The position numbers and the translations under genes are program-made. A stretch of 64,000 nt of DNA from Lactarius indigo (taxonomy: Eukaryota > Basidiomycota > Agaricomycetes > Russulales > Russulaceae), in NCBI GenBank assembly GCA_025766275.1, contig JAFKAC010000012.1, positions 558,001 through 622,000 of the forward strand, written 5' to 3'. The first letter of the stretch is position 1. Every line of letters starts with the position of its first letter. Under the pieces are notes generated by a model. The model was not told where the DNA came from, did no database searches, and saw only the letters and a program-made list of their open reading frames with translations. Of this stretch, positions 1-11,200 are shown piece after piece.

Positions 1-1
1 T

Positions 2-973
2 ACCGCAGCAGATTGCGCAGACGCTCAAAATTCCACAGCCGGCGCGGCATGCGATGCCAAAGCCAAAGGCGCAAAGAAGGGGAAGGGGGCTAAGGCTGTC
101 GACCTGGCCGGCGCATCGGACCTGAACAACGCCACTTCTCTTGCTGCTAACGGCACCGTGGACTGCGCATCCGCTCAAAACGCTACGGACGCGGCTGCTG
201 CTGACGCGTGCGCTGCTGCCAATGGTAAGGATGCGAAGAAGGGGAAGAAGGCGAAGGGTATGGGCATGGCCGCTGCTGCCGCAGACAAGAAAGGTGCCAA
301 GGACAAGAACAAGGCCAAGGATGCGGGTAACGCTGCGAACATGATGGGCATGAACGCCACTGCTGTCGATAACTCCACCGCTGTCGACAACTCCACTGCC
401 GTTGACAACTCCACTGCCATTGATAACTCCACTGCCATTGATAACTCCACTGCCATTGACAACTCTACTGCCATTGACAACTCCACTGCCGTTGACAACT
501 CTACTTCTGTCGACAACTCAACATCACTCATCGACGCTATGATGGCCGACTGCGGCTCGGCAGACAATTCCACCGCCATGAACCTTTGCGACATGATGAT
601 GGCCAATGGTAATGCCTCGGACAACAGTACTGCGGGTGCCATGATGAAAGCCATGTCGCACGTCAAGAACGCAAAGAAGGCCCTTGCTGCGATGATGGCG
701 GGAAGCCAGGGCGCGAACATGAATCAGGTTAACGGGAACATCTCGCTCGCGGTCAACGATATGAGCGACATGATGTCGATATCGATGATGGCGTGCGTGT
801 TTCTTATTATTTCCTCTTAATCTCTTTGAACCTCAAAACTCGCGAATAGAAACGGGACTGCTGATGCCAAGAATGCCAAGGCCATGAAGTCAGCCATGTC
901 GAAAGTCAAGTCTATGACCCAAAACCTGCAGGCGGACGCGAAGGCAATGGGCAACGCATGTTCTAGCACTTGA
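2..973 (+). CDS. Ala-rich, Asn-Ser-Thr-repeat protein, 5' end outside the window
   Basis: The reading frame is open from the window edge to 792. It continues after a 57-nt intron (793-849, GT..TAG) into an exon ending at the TGA at 971-973. Splicing joins MMA to NGTADAKNAK, so the repeated style of sequence carries on across the junction, which supports the intron. The protein is rich in Ala, Lys, Met and Asp, has spaced Cys residues (DCA, ACD, ADC) and many N-glycosylation sequons (NST, NAT, NGT). That composition suggests a secreted or cell-wall-associated protein, but the signal peptide, if any, is outside the window. I recognise no domain. The antisense frame over the same DNA is also open, but that follows from the repeat. 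Confidence 0.7.
365..526 (+). repeat. 18-bp coding minisatellite, nine units
   Basis: Nine tandem hexapeptide units [VI]DNST[AS] are encoded by 18-bp repeats with mainly third-position differences. Each unit supplies one potential N-glycosylation site. The pattern is VDNSTA x3, IDNSTA x4, VDNSTS x2, which suggests stepwise slippage. Confidence 0.9.
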
Positions 974-2798
974 TCTTGTTTTTCTCATTATCGTAGTCAA
1001 GTACTGTACATACGTTCTGTGAATGTTAATCGAAAGGATGACTAGAAGGATTTTGGATCGACTCTCGCGTGTGACGACGAGAAGGAAAAAAAAAAGGTCC
1101 CACCCCTAGAGGCGGCGATTTAGAAGTATCCGCATCATGGTAGACTGAAATTCATGCTGGTCGAGGCCACGGTAACGAGGGTGTTCGCATGAATGAGCTT
1201 CCGCTCAGGTCTCTCTAACGGACAACTTTGCGAGCAAAAGTGATTGGCGCCGCACCACCCCATCATCGATGCACCATCCTTGACAGTTGGAGTATCTATC
1301 ATACAGTTCGAAACACTGGCCGTCGGAGATATACGCATGGCGCGAAGGGCTCCACACCATCCGGTCAGAGGCGTCTCCAAGTTCTTAGAAAGATCGTGAT
1401 CTGTTTGAATTGTTGCAATTAAACTGCGCAGCAGATGTGCGTACCTTACCTCGGTCCTAGTTACCATCTCTGCCTAATATGGTGTCCAGAAAGACGAACG
1501 AACGAATGCCCACTGGACAACCACTGGATCATCCCACGTTTGGCACGTCCGAGTGCGTCTCCAATGGATCGAGACGTCGATTGCTGAGGGTCGTCTCACA
1601 CGTGATTTTGGAGCCCGTACTACCAAGCTCCGGCCAATGGCTCTGTTCGTGTTATAGTACTGTATTGTATGTGAGCGCTAGAAGAATTTTCTGTGAGAAC
1701 GCCCCATGAGGAAACGTTGAAGTTTCCACAACGATACGGCACTCTAAAGTCTGTAATAGCATTTTACTCTTCGGTTACAGAGTAACAACGTTGTTCTTTC
1801 ATTAACTTAGCCCCATGGGGCTATGTTTATAACAGTGAGTTATTCTTGTCCGCCTATGATAGAAGGAGTGTCGACGTTCTCAGGATACAGCATGGACCTC
1901 CGCCTTCTCTGTCGCGACCACTAGTTGCCTGCGAGAAGCCCTGCCCTGCTGCTCCCGCTCCACGGCAACGGCAACAAGGTAGCACGCGGCTCAAAAAGTG
2001 ACTTGCGAGAGTTTCCCTTAACCTATCCAGACACGACCATGATTGAACGCTGCCACGACACGAAATAGCCTGGAAGACAAGACGTGCGAGATCGCTGTGA
2101 CAAGCGACAATGCCTCGCAGTACATATATGAATCGCTCTGATGCCCCCCTTCTTACTAGAGCCAGTAGTAACTTAAGTTAGTCGCCGCGAAATCCCGCGC
2201 ATCACACGCCTATTGAACCAATAACAATACGTATCGGCTTTACCCGACTAGACAGACAGGAGCAGGTCCGCGCACTCAAAAATAGATTGGCTTGGTCTAT
2301 GGCTAGCCCGCGGAGCGAATACAGTACAGTACATATACCACCTCGCGCATCGAGTACAGTAGCGTACGGTGCGTCGCAAAATACTGAAACTCACTGGCGG
2401 CGGGCGGTACCTGAGACCCTCGTCCCTGGCCTGATCGCCCAATTTATGAGAACAAATTTGACTTTTTTATTTGGTTGGTTGGCCCGACGTTCGCAGCGCA
2501 ACGCCCCAAAGTGAGCCCCATCCTCATCGGCGGTGGTCGCCTTATTGAAAAAAAAAAAATACGTGTGCGCGCACTAACTTAACCATGGCACTGCGAGCGA
2601 ACGTGCGGCCTACCCAAGGCAACAAGTCATCCAGCTAGCCCCGGGCGTAAGTATTAATGCCACCACTAACGGCGCGACCTCGTCCCCCAGGTCGGGTCAT
2701 GATAGTTTACTTTTGATGGATTGGACAATGACGCGTCTCCATGCCGTTGACCTTACCCCCCTTGTGTGGGGCATGTCGGCCTTGAGGTGGTCACAGTG
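974..2798. other. Gene-poor intergenic region
   Basis: I see no convincing gene, tRNA, repeat or mobile element in this 1.8 kb. Open frames are short (under 115 codons), on both strands, and read as random sequence. Short A-runs occur near 1086 and 2547. Confidence 0.5.
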
Positions 2799-3074
2799 CT
2801 AGGTTTGTAGCGTTGGTAGGTTGGGGGCAGATGTTGGGCTGCCAGTGGTTATTAAATAGTCGGTGCAGACGCAGTTCATTTGTGGGCAGAAACGACGGAT
2901 GTACCTGCTCTTGCACTTGGTGGGATTAATTGGTCGGGTGCACGCGCAACAGACCCACCATGCTGTAGAACTGGGCTGCGCGCCTCTTAGAGACAAGAAT
3001 AGGTTTGTTTGCGTAGTCATCTTGTTAGTAAATACGGACGAGACACAAGTCCTCGACGAAACTACGAAAACCAA
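2799..3074 (-). CDS. Possible small Cys-rich hypothetical protein
   Basis: A 91-codon frame, or about 73 codons if the internal Met near 3020 is used. It encodes a cluster of cysteines (WWVCCAC, then CKS, FCP, NCVC), loosely like small basidiomycete zinc-ribbon proteins. Homology was not established and the spacing is not diagnostic. It may be a chance frame. The opposite strand is open over the same stretch. Confidence 0.2.
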   Translation of the reverse strand: MVFVVSSRTCVSSVFTNKMTTQTNLFLSLRGAQPSSTAWWVCCACTRPINPTKCKSRYIRRFCPQMNCVCTDYLITTGSPTSAPNLPTLQT

Positions 3075-3340
3075 AAAGGAAGCATTCAGTTCAAAGAAAA
3101 AAAGCTCGTTAGAACGTCGTCAGTATAAAAGAAACAGCCGTACCGGAAGTTATGTAAGTATGTAGATATAGATATCGAGACAACAATCAACTGTACACTC
3201 CCAAACGCAGCCAATACGCGAAATGGGACGAAAGCTGGAACTACCAAGATCGTCACCCCCGTTCTACCACACCAACCCCACTACCATCACCACCGCCACC
3301 CAAGAAAAAGACAAAAACGCACCCCATCCTTCCCCACGGC
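3075..3340. other. Short intergenic stretch, downstream of the 3341-5965 gene
   Basis: No gene is recognised. A TATAAAAG motif occurs on the plus strand at 3124-3131, but no convincing plus-strand gene follows. The C-rich segment 3250-3340 lies just past the stop of the minus-strand gene and is probably its 3' untranslated region. Confidence 0.35.
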
Positions 3341-5965
3341 TCAGCTCTTATCAAAATACGCGACCAACTCTCCCACGGGCGCCCGCGGCTTCCCAGAGAC
3401 GACCTTAGGCGGCGGCGGCACGGCCTTAGCGCGCGCCTCGAGCTCCTCACGGCGCACCACGAGCGGATCGCGGAATCCGGTCGACGTCGAGGACCACGGT
3501 GTACGCGGCTCGTCCTCCGTCACCGGCTGTGGCATTGTCATAGCGCGGTCCGTGCTCTGCGCGCGCGAGTGCAGGCGCAGCGGGTTCGTCCGCATCGCGG
3601 CCATTGCTACACCGGCACGGGCGGCGGCAGAACCACCGTTCCCACTCCCGCCGCTCGTCTGTGCGCGCGGGCGACGCGGCGACGGGCGCGGGAGCGAATC
3701 TGCGCTCGTATCGGTGTCGTCGCCGTTTCCAAGTGCCATGCTGAGCCCGTTCCTTCGCTGCTGCTGATGGTGCTTGTATGGGTGCTGTTGTTGCTGTTGC
3801 TGTTGTTGCAGCGCGCCGTACCCCTTGGCGTTATCGCGCGTCCTGCTGGTGTCCCTTCTGTGCCTTTGCGCCGTGGCGATGGTGGTGGTACCCGCGACGG
3901 CAGCCGCGCGCCCCGCAGCGCGGCCGATCGTGCGATCGTGCGCGTCCTCTTCCTCCGTGCCATCGTCATCGCCGTCATCGTCATCGTCGTTCTCAGCGGC
4001 TGTAGCGGAGGTGGACGTCGAGGGCGGCGGAGGGGACGTCGACATGCGTGGTTTCATGATCGGCTCGCCGAGCGCGACGGTGTAGCGTTTACGCGGCGTC
4101 GGGCTGATGCTCGATGAGCGCGGGCGTGCGGGCTGCGGCGGGGCGACTAGGGAGGCTCCAGTCCGCGGCAGGCCGGAGGGGGCCGTCTGCGGAGGGGGTA
4201 GAGGGGGCGAAGGGGCTGGGAGGCCGGCGACGGACACGGGACGGGAGCGCGGTGGGCCGGAGGGCGATGCAGAGACCGAGTTGCTTGTCATCGGCGGCGG
4301 CGACTGGGGTGGGGAAAACGCGCCTTGGCCGACGATGACGGAGCCTTGAGGTGAGGTGTAGTCGCCTGTTGGGTATGGCAGTCGCGAGCGTGGCTGCTCC
4401 GCGCGGACGGCGGACGGAGGGACGAATGGGGGACTGATAGAGTCGCGTCGCCGGAGGTCGCTCTGGGAAGACATCCGAGAAACTGACGGCTGGGGTGTGT
4501 GCGGGGGGATGGAGTGGGAGTGGACCGTGATAGAGGAACTAGTCTGTGCGTGAATCGCAAATGAGGAGTTGGTTTGCGGAGCGGTAGATACGGCCTGTGC
4601 GGATACACGCGAGGGCGCGGACGATAGGACAGCGGGGGTCGTCACGAGCTTGGCGACTTCGCGTCCTAGCTCGCCGATGCGGCCTTGCATCTCCATGAGT
4701 TCGTCTCGCATTTCGCTGACCGAGCCCTCCAAGGCACTAGACTCGTCAACCTTGGAGACTGTAGTATCCTTTTCGCCTTCCTTGTCGACGAGCCATCGCT
4801 CGACGTCACTCATGCGCTCCTCGAGTGCGCGAACGTGTCCAACGGTCCACTTCTCGAGCTTCTCAAAGCGCCGGGCGATGACGAGGAGCGTACCGGGGAC
4901 ATCAAGCGTACCTTGGTCATTAAACTGCGCGTAGAGGGGAGGGGGATCGCGAGACGGAGAACGAGACGGAGAGGTTCCGCGATTGTCGCCGGATCGTAGA
5001 GGGCTTGGTGCAAGGCTGGCGGGGAGACTGGGTGGAAGGCCTTGGCTTCCGGGGGTCGGAGAAGATGGAGCGGAGGATGCCGCGTGCATCGGAGAGGGTT
5101 TCGGGGGCGAAGCGAGACTCAGCAAAGTTGGGTTGTTGTACTTGTTCTCCGGAGTGCTGGGCCAATCTACGGTGCGCTTCTTGTCCTTTTCGGCTTTCTT
5201 CGCATCTTTCTTGTCGCGCTTTTCTTTCTCCTTGGCCTCTTGGATGACCTGTTGTGCGGCGGTGAGTGGCTCCTTTGTCGGTGTAAGGCGATTCTTGGCG
5301 ACGGACCACCAGGAGGTGATGCCGTTCTCACGTTGGGAGGGGGTAGGGGAGGGGGTCTCGAAAGAGGGCATGGATTGGGAACGGGCAGGAGAGACGTGTT
5401 TGGGGGAGCCGTGAGCGGTGTGCAGCATCGCAAAGACCTTCTCTTCCATGAGGCGACGTTCCTCGGCCTCCTGTGTGAGAATCCGTTCTGCCTCACGCCT
5501 GGAACGTTCACGATCGCGCTCAGCCTCTCGTTCGAGCTCCTCATCGGTGGGCAGGCCGGGAGAGACGGCACTGCCTACGCTGCTGACGAACGAGCCGACG
5601 CGCTGAGCAAAGCTGGATGCGAACTTGGAGATGGAGGGGTTTGGAGAGTGAGAACGTCGGCCCCAGGTTGCGTCGTTGTCGTCATCGTTGTCGTCATCAG
5701 AACCATCCTCGCTTTGTATCTCTCCCGTTTCGGGGTCGACTTTGAATCCAGAGCGTAACGGAGAAGGAGACCTCGTGCGAGGATAGTTATTGCCGTACAC
5801 GGGCTGTGGCTATGAGGATTGGGGTTGAACAAAGCGCATCAGGGCGATAGCACAAATGTGGCGACTTACGATGTCGATGGCCGAGGGTGGTAGCGGTAAG
5901 TTGGGCGAGGGAACACGTCGTTGCTGGTACTTGGGGGCGAGTCCGTTGGCGTTTGAAGAGGCCAT
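3341..5965 (-). CDS. Large Ser/Pro-rich coiled-coil protein of unknown function
   Basis: Two exons are proposed: 5870-5965 (starting MASSNANGLAPKYQQRR) and 3341-5809, with a 60-nt intron (5810-5869). The main frame has an in-frame TAG just upstream of 5809, directly at a TAG splice acceptor, so the first exon is needed to supply the ATG. The product is about 854 residues. Visible features in order are a RSPSP-type N-terminus, an acidic DDDN tract, a charged Glu/Arg helix (DEELEREAERDRERSRREAE), a Lys-rich helix (about residues 180-220), a coiled coil around FEKLEKWTVGHVRALEERM, then long Ser/Pro-rich disorder with an acidic tract, poly-Gln and His-rich stretches. No enzymatic domain is visible. 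It is probably a cytoplasmic scaffold-like protein. The opposite strand has long open frames here, but they are GC-rich shadows. Confidence 0.75.
3785..3815 (-). repeat. CAG/CAA poly-glutamine tract
   Basis: A mixed CAG/CAA run within the minus-strand gene encodes about eight consecutive Gln, followed by a His/Gln-rich stretch. It is a typical disordered-region microsatellite. Confidence 0.8.
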
Positions 5966-6054
5966 CTTGGCTTTGGCAGCGACTGCGAGCGCCGCAGAAC
6001 GCGACCAACTCGGTCGAGAGGGAGACTCACGCTTACGTTGCGTTCACTCCGATC
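5966..6054. promoter_or_regulatory. 89-bp divergent promoter between coiled-coil gene and LCB1
   Basis: The start codons of the minus-strand gene (ATG complement at 5963-5965) and SPT-A (ATG at 6055) are only 89 bp apart, so both 5' untranslated regions and the core promoters must lie here or overlap the coding exons. No TATA box is obvious. A similar sequence (ACTCCGATC just before ATG) precedes the SPT copies further along the array, so part of this promoter was copied with the gene. Confidence 0.55.
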
Positions 6055-7884
6055 ATGTCCACCCCCGCCATCGATGGCTCAGCCTCTGCCCTCGAGCCTC
6101 TCTTCGCATTTCTATCCTATGCTCTCATACAAGCAGAGTATCTTTTTTATAAGATACCCGGGTCCCATGTCGTCGCTCGCTATGTCAAGTCTTCCCACCA
6201 GAACGACCCCGGTCGCACAGTCCTCGAAATCCTCTTGGCCCTCTTCGCAATTCGCACCCTTCTTCAGTCCCGTACCCGTGCAGACAATGGCGAAAAACAC
6301 TTTATTCAGTTTTCTGAAAAGGTTCGTCGGCTGAGTATCTCTCTGCTGGCCCGCACCGACCCACGTTCAACTCCGCAGGAGGTCGACGAGCTCGTAGACG
6401 AATGGACCCCAGAGCCTCTAGGTGCCCCGCTCACCCCAGAAGAACAATCCGATCTCGCTTCTGTACCCGTGGTGTCTGGTCCAAATGGGCCCAGGCCGAA
6501 ACTCGCCAACACGGGCAAACAGGTTCTTAATCTTGCTAGTTACAACTTCACGGGCCTCGCCGGCAACGAAGTTATCAAAGTGCGTGCGATAGAGACCCTC
6601 CGGAAATATGGTGTCGGTAGCTGTGGCCCCCCTGGATTCTACGGTACTATTGGTGCGTTTGTGCTGTCGATGCGCATTTACTGTGATGAACGGCCTAGGT
6701 CCGCAGATGTCCACACGGATCTTGAACGAGACATAGCGGAGTTCCTCGGTACAGAGGCTTCAATTCTCTATTCCCAGGGGTTCTCGACAATACCTTGTGT
6801 GATCTCCGCCTTTGCAAAGCGTGGCGATATCATCGTCGCCGACCGGGGTATCAATTTTGCTATCCAGAAGGGCTTGCAAATTTCGCGTTCTACGATTCGC
6901 TGGTTCGATCACAACGACCTGAAAAGCCTGGAAGACGTGCTCCTGAGCGTAGAGAAAGAACGTCGGAAACGTCGGGGACCTCTTACAAGGCGATTCATTG
7001 TCACTGAGGGTATCTTCGAGAAGGACGGCGCTATGGTTGATTTACCTAAACTGGTGAGTTGTACACGATCAGAGAGAATGCCATCGCATGACTCGGTGAA
7101 TAGATCGAGTTGAAACACAAATACAAGTATCGTCTTATCCTCGATGAGAGCATCTCGTTTGGTACAGTAGGCCGAACCGGACGCGGTCTTACGGAACTCT
7201 ATAACGTGCCGGTATGTGTCTGTTTTGTTTTGCTTTGTCGTATGTTGGGTCAACTGAACGGCAAAGGCCACGCAAATTGACATGATCATCGGATCGATTG
7301 CCAATGGGCTCAACTCGGCGGGGGGTTTCTGTGCAGGCTCACGTATCGTCGTGGATCATCAACACATCAACAGCACGTCCTTCGTTTTCTCTGCAGCGGT
7401 TCCGGCGCTCCTCGCTGTCTCTGCGTCGGAGGGCATCAACATCCTGCGGAACACGCCATCGATCCTGAGCACGCTACAGGAGAACGTGCGGGCGATGCGG
7501 GCCGTTCTTGACCGGGTTGATGGCATCACTATCCCCTCGCACGCCGCCTCGCCAATCATCCACATCCACTTGCGATCTGCGGCGACGCTTTCTGCATCCA
7601 CATCCGCATCTGCGAAGCCGCCGAACCCTGCGATCCCCGCACCGCGGGATGGGCTTTCGTTCGACATAGCGGGCGAGGAGCGCATACTGCAGGACATCGT
7701 GGATGAGACGCTTGCGCAGGGTGTATGGATCACGCGGGCGCGGCGGCTACGCGGGCAGGAGCTCGTTGAGGCACGTCCGAGTATTCGGCTCGCTGTGACG
7801 GCGGCGCTGTCGCGCAAGGAGTGCGAACGGGCTGCTGGCGTCATCAAATCGGCCGTCGTGAAGGTGCTGACGAAGCGCAAATGA
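6055..7884 (+). CDS. LCB1: Serine palmitoyltransferase subunit 1 (SPT-A), the intact copy
   Basis: Four exons: 6055-6652, 6707-7053, 7104-7211 and 7267-7884, all with GT-AG introns of 50-55 nt, giving 556 residues. LCB1 pairs with LCB2 in the ER membrane to condense serine with palmitoyl-CoA, the first step of sphingolipid synthesis. A hydrophobic segment near residues 54-71 fits the usual N-terminal membrane anchor. The hallmark [19 protein letters not shown] spans exons 1 and 2 and includes the Cys equivalent to human SPTLC1 C133. [15 protein letters not shown] (exon 3) is the LCB1 version of the PLP loop, without the catalytic Lys, as expected for this subunit. The C-terminus RARRLRGQELVEARPSIR also matches the family. 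Start chosen at MSTPAIDG, where the array copies begin to align. This is the only undamaged SPT copy in the window and probably the housekeeping gene. Confidence 0.93.
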
Positions 7885-8276
7885 GTGCGCCTGCTGCCCC
7901 CACCCGCCGATCCAGAGGTCTCCAGCCATGTTCTTGCCTTATTTTTTCCCGACCTTTACAGTTTGTATCACTTCTGGTAGAACGCTACATTATCTTTATT
8001 ACGCATGCGGTTAAGCATCAGCTAGGAAATATTGAACGCTTGTTACCAAGTTATGTCGATATGCAACTGGTGCTTCTCCGCATGGGGTCGGACGCCGGCT
8101 TCCTTCTGAAGGTATATATAGCTCACGGGATGTCGACGACAGACTCGTGCGTATTCTGTGGGGTTCATCAATTCATCAATTCCACACCATCGCCAACTCC
8201 GGCTTCGTCTGGCGGTTATACACAAAATTGTGATATTACAGTAATAGGTCTCTGCGCTGGAATATGGACACATAAG
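7885..8276. other. Convergent 3' intergenic region SPT-A / NLR1
   Basis: About 390 bp separate the two stop codons and hold both 3' untranslated regions. The same module recurs after every SPT copy: a segment beginning GTGCGCCTGCTGCCCCCAC, then TATCTTTATTAC with a GCATGCGGTTAAGCAT motif, then the CATCGCCAACTCCGGC region. No open gene is present. Overlapping convergent transcripts are plausible. Confidence 0.6.
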
Positions 8277-11200
8277 CTATGGCTGACCCACAGAACCATG
8301 TTCTAACAGTAGTTTCCTCATTTCATCGTGTCCTTCAGACGAGGCGACTTGGAATGGCGTCCTGCCTTCCCCATCCTTCTCATCTACGTTCGCTCCGTGC
8401 TTGAGTAACATTCGAGCGACCTCGAGTGACCCGTTAGACGAGGCTTGATGTAACGGAGTCGAGTGGTTGTTGTCACATGCATTTGGGTCCGCCCCATGTT
8501 CCAGTAGTCGCTGCACCATGTTGCCCGCCCCCAGGCGAAGATTGAGGAATATGATGCGGTATAACGGAGTTTCGCCTTGGTGACTCCGCGAGTTGACGTC
8601 TGCATTGTGTTCGAGCAGCATTCGGACGGCCTCGTGTTTAAAATTGACTGCCGCCACGTGCAGTGGTGTCCGCCCATCATTCATCCGAGCATTTGGATCT
8701 GCGCCGTGATTGAGTAGCCACCGCATGATGTCGACGCCTCCATCGATCGACGCAGTGTATAGCGGAGTCCTATCTGTGTTACCTCGGACATCTACAACCG
8801 CACCGTGCTTGTGGAGTAAATTTGCGACATCGAAGTGTCTCTTGTACATAGCTGCCGGAAGCGGCGCTAGGATGCGACCACCACCTGCATTTACTTGTTC
8901 GGGGTGCTTCATGATAAGACGTTCTGCCAGGTCATAAAGTCCACAGAATGAGGCATAGTAAAGCGGGGAACCAACACCCCCTGACTCAGGGTGCGAGAAA
9001 AAGGTCCAGCCTTCGTCCACATTGTGCACCCGGAGCCACGCTGCGAAGTGCGGCTTCGAGCTGTCAAATAGGTCGTCCATCCCATTGTGTACGTGTGATG
9101 ACACCTTCTTGAATCGTGCATGGTCCACCCAGTGTCGAGCAGCGTATTCGACCAGGGGAAACACATTGGCATCAGCATCTTCGTCAAGCCGGAGTAGCGT
9201 CCCCAAGCACGCCTGCGCAAGGATAGTATGCGCAGCCTCGAGATCGATATGGAATCGTGAAACATCGCCTTGAGCTTGTGCCAGACGTGCCGACGTCAGG
9301 TATTCTTTCACCGAAAAGTGCGAGAATTGCACCACCCGCGAACCATGATGACGGACAATGGCGATCAAACTTGAACATGTCGAAAGTACAGCTTCCTCTT
9401 GGTCGTCCCACCGCCAGTCGTCCTTCAATTTTGGGATCCCCCCTGAGCTCGACACTTGAAAATCGAATGCCAGTAGTTCAGCGAGCTCCTCGACTCGAAG
9501 CGGCCGGACAGCTACAGCAAGGCACTGCAACAGACGATGGGCGTTATCCTTCTGAGCTTTATTGATGCCCCTCAATATCCGCTCGTATGTTTCATCCAGG
9601 GACTCGGGCAACTCGTTGAGAAATTGACGGAGGTTCTGGGGGAAGCAATGTCGCAGGGCGTCTAACTGACAAAACACCCATCTGAACCTGCACAACCGTG
9701 ACAGCATAAGAAACAGCTGTTAGCGTAGAATAGCCTGATGGTCTCACATTCCGTCAGATCTTTCTGTCAGCGTCTCGATCACAAGCTTTTTATCGTCTGC
9801 TCTCCATCTCTTCATCGCCGTGCTTGGGGACGAGTTGACGACACTTTGAATGTAGTCGGCGATGTCCAATGTTTGTCCACTTTCGTCATGAAGGGAAACC
9901 GAATGAGACGCCAGCGGGTCGAGGACAGCTCGGATGTCGACCTCTGGGCGACTTGTCGCGCAAATGTGAAGTCCTTGCAGGCGAAGGTCGACGAGTTCCT
10001 TCGCGAGTTGGAGGACCTCATCGCGAGGAGACGGAATCCCGGACGAGTCTGGACATTCGTCGAGCGCATCCAGAACGATGAAAATTGGGCCCTGTCCCGG
10101 TAGTCTCAGCATCTCTTTCAGACTTCCTTTCAAAGTGTCGTCACTCGGCTGCCGAGTGCCATTTTCGTGTGTCTCGTAAATGCGATGGAGAATATCACAG
10201 CAAGGACTAGAGCGAGTGGAAAGTTGGGATGTGAGAGAAAGCAGCAGGTCGTGACAGGTTTGCTTGGTGAGATCCTTGAAGTCGAAGTAAAAGTAGGCCA
10301 TGATGGCTAATCCAGCTTCGCATATAGCCATGATGTCTTGAATGACGGAGGAACTGGCGAGGAATGAGTTCCGTCAGGAAAGCAGGCATGGGACTACATA
10401 CCAGATAACGCTTTTCCCAGAGCCGGCTACGGAAATCAGAGTCCGTCAGAAAACGCGAGCATGAAAAACGCTGACAGAGGCGCACGTTTTCCGTGGATCC
10501 ACAAGAGGGAGCCAGTGGACTTCCATTCGATGAAGATACTTCCTTGGAAGAACCACACGGCCGTACCCTTGTGTTGAGCCTTTTGTGCAATGTTATGATT
10601 TGTGGACGGATCCGCGGGAGAGAGCCAGGCTCGCAGTAGTTGTTTTATCTGATTCCCTGTGGGCAGGTGTGAGCGCGAGCCGAAAGCAATGGCGACGGGA
10701 GGAGATGACGAACACTTGACTTGGTCTACGTTGTTTGCTGTCTGCTGGATAATTAATTTTGCTTCTTCGCTGACTGAAAGTAATAACGTTAGAAAATATG
10801 GGTGAATGACTGGACACGCATCACGCACCGTCAATGACGACTTGGACCTTTTCATCAACACATTGCACTTTGTCACCCATATCCTCCACTTTTTCACCCA
10901 CGTCGTCTACCTTGTCACCCACATCGTCCACCTTGTCGCCTACGTCGTCTACCTTGTCGCCCATGTCGTCTACTTTACCGTCGACTACTTTCACATCGTC
11001 GTGGACAATATGTGTGATCTTCAGCACCTCCGCGAGCGCTATCCGAGCCTCCTCTTGCGTCAATCGGTCTAGCTTCTTGACCGCGTCCTCCAGATCAGTC
11101 CTTCCAGCCAATTTCTTCAGCAACTTTTCTATGTCTACTTCAGTGGGAATTGAAAGACAACTGATCGGAAACTCACTTGCTGATCCCCGCCTCAGCTCTT

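Noticed and set aside
175..720. Minus-strand frame over the repeat gene
   Set aside because: Mirror of an 18-bp repeat; it is Ala/Val/Leu repeats with no plausible gene signals.
158..820. A complete 220-residue gene starting at 158
   Set aside because: The frame is open back to the window edge with the same composition and continues after an intron to 973, so 158 is only an internal Met and the stop at about 820 lies in the intron.
1000..2798. tRNA or other RNA genes in the empty region
   Set aside because: No cloverleaf with a GGTTCRA-type arm was found by reading.
3552..4117. Long plus-strand frames opposite the coiled-coil gene
   Set aside because: They arise from GC-rich codon bias of the minus-strand gene; composition is Arg/Ala/Cys-rich with no domain and the minus frame has a consistent intron and start.
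7359..7880. Minus-strand Ser/Arg-rich frames opposite every SPT exon 4
   Set aside because: They recur in all copies only because exon 4 is conserved and GC-rich; no domain and no own start context.
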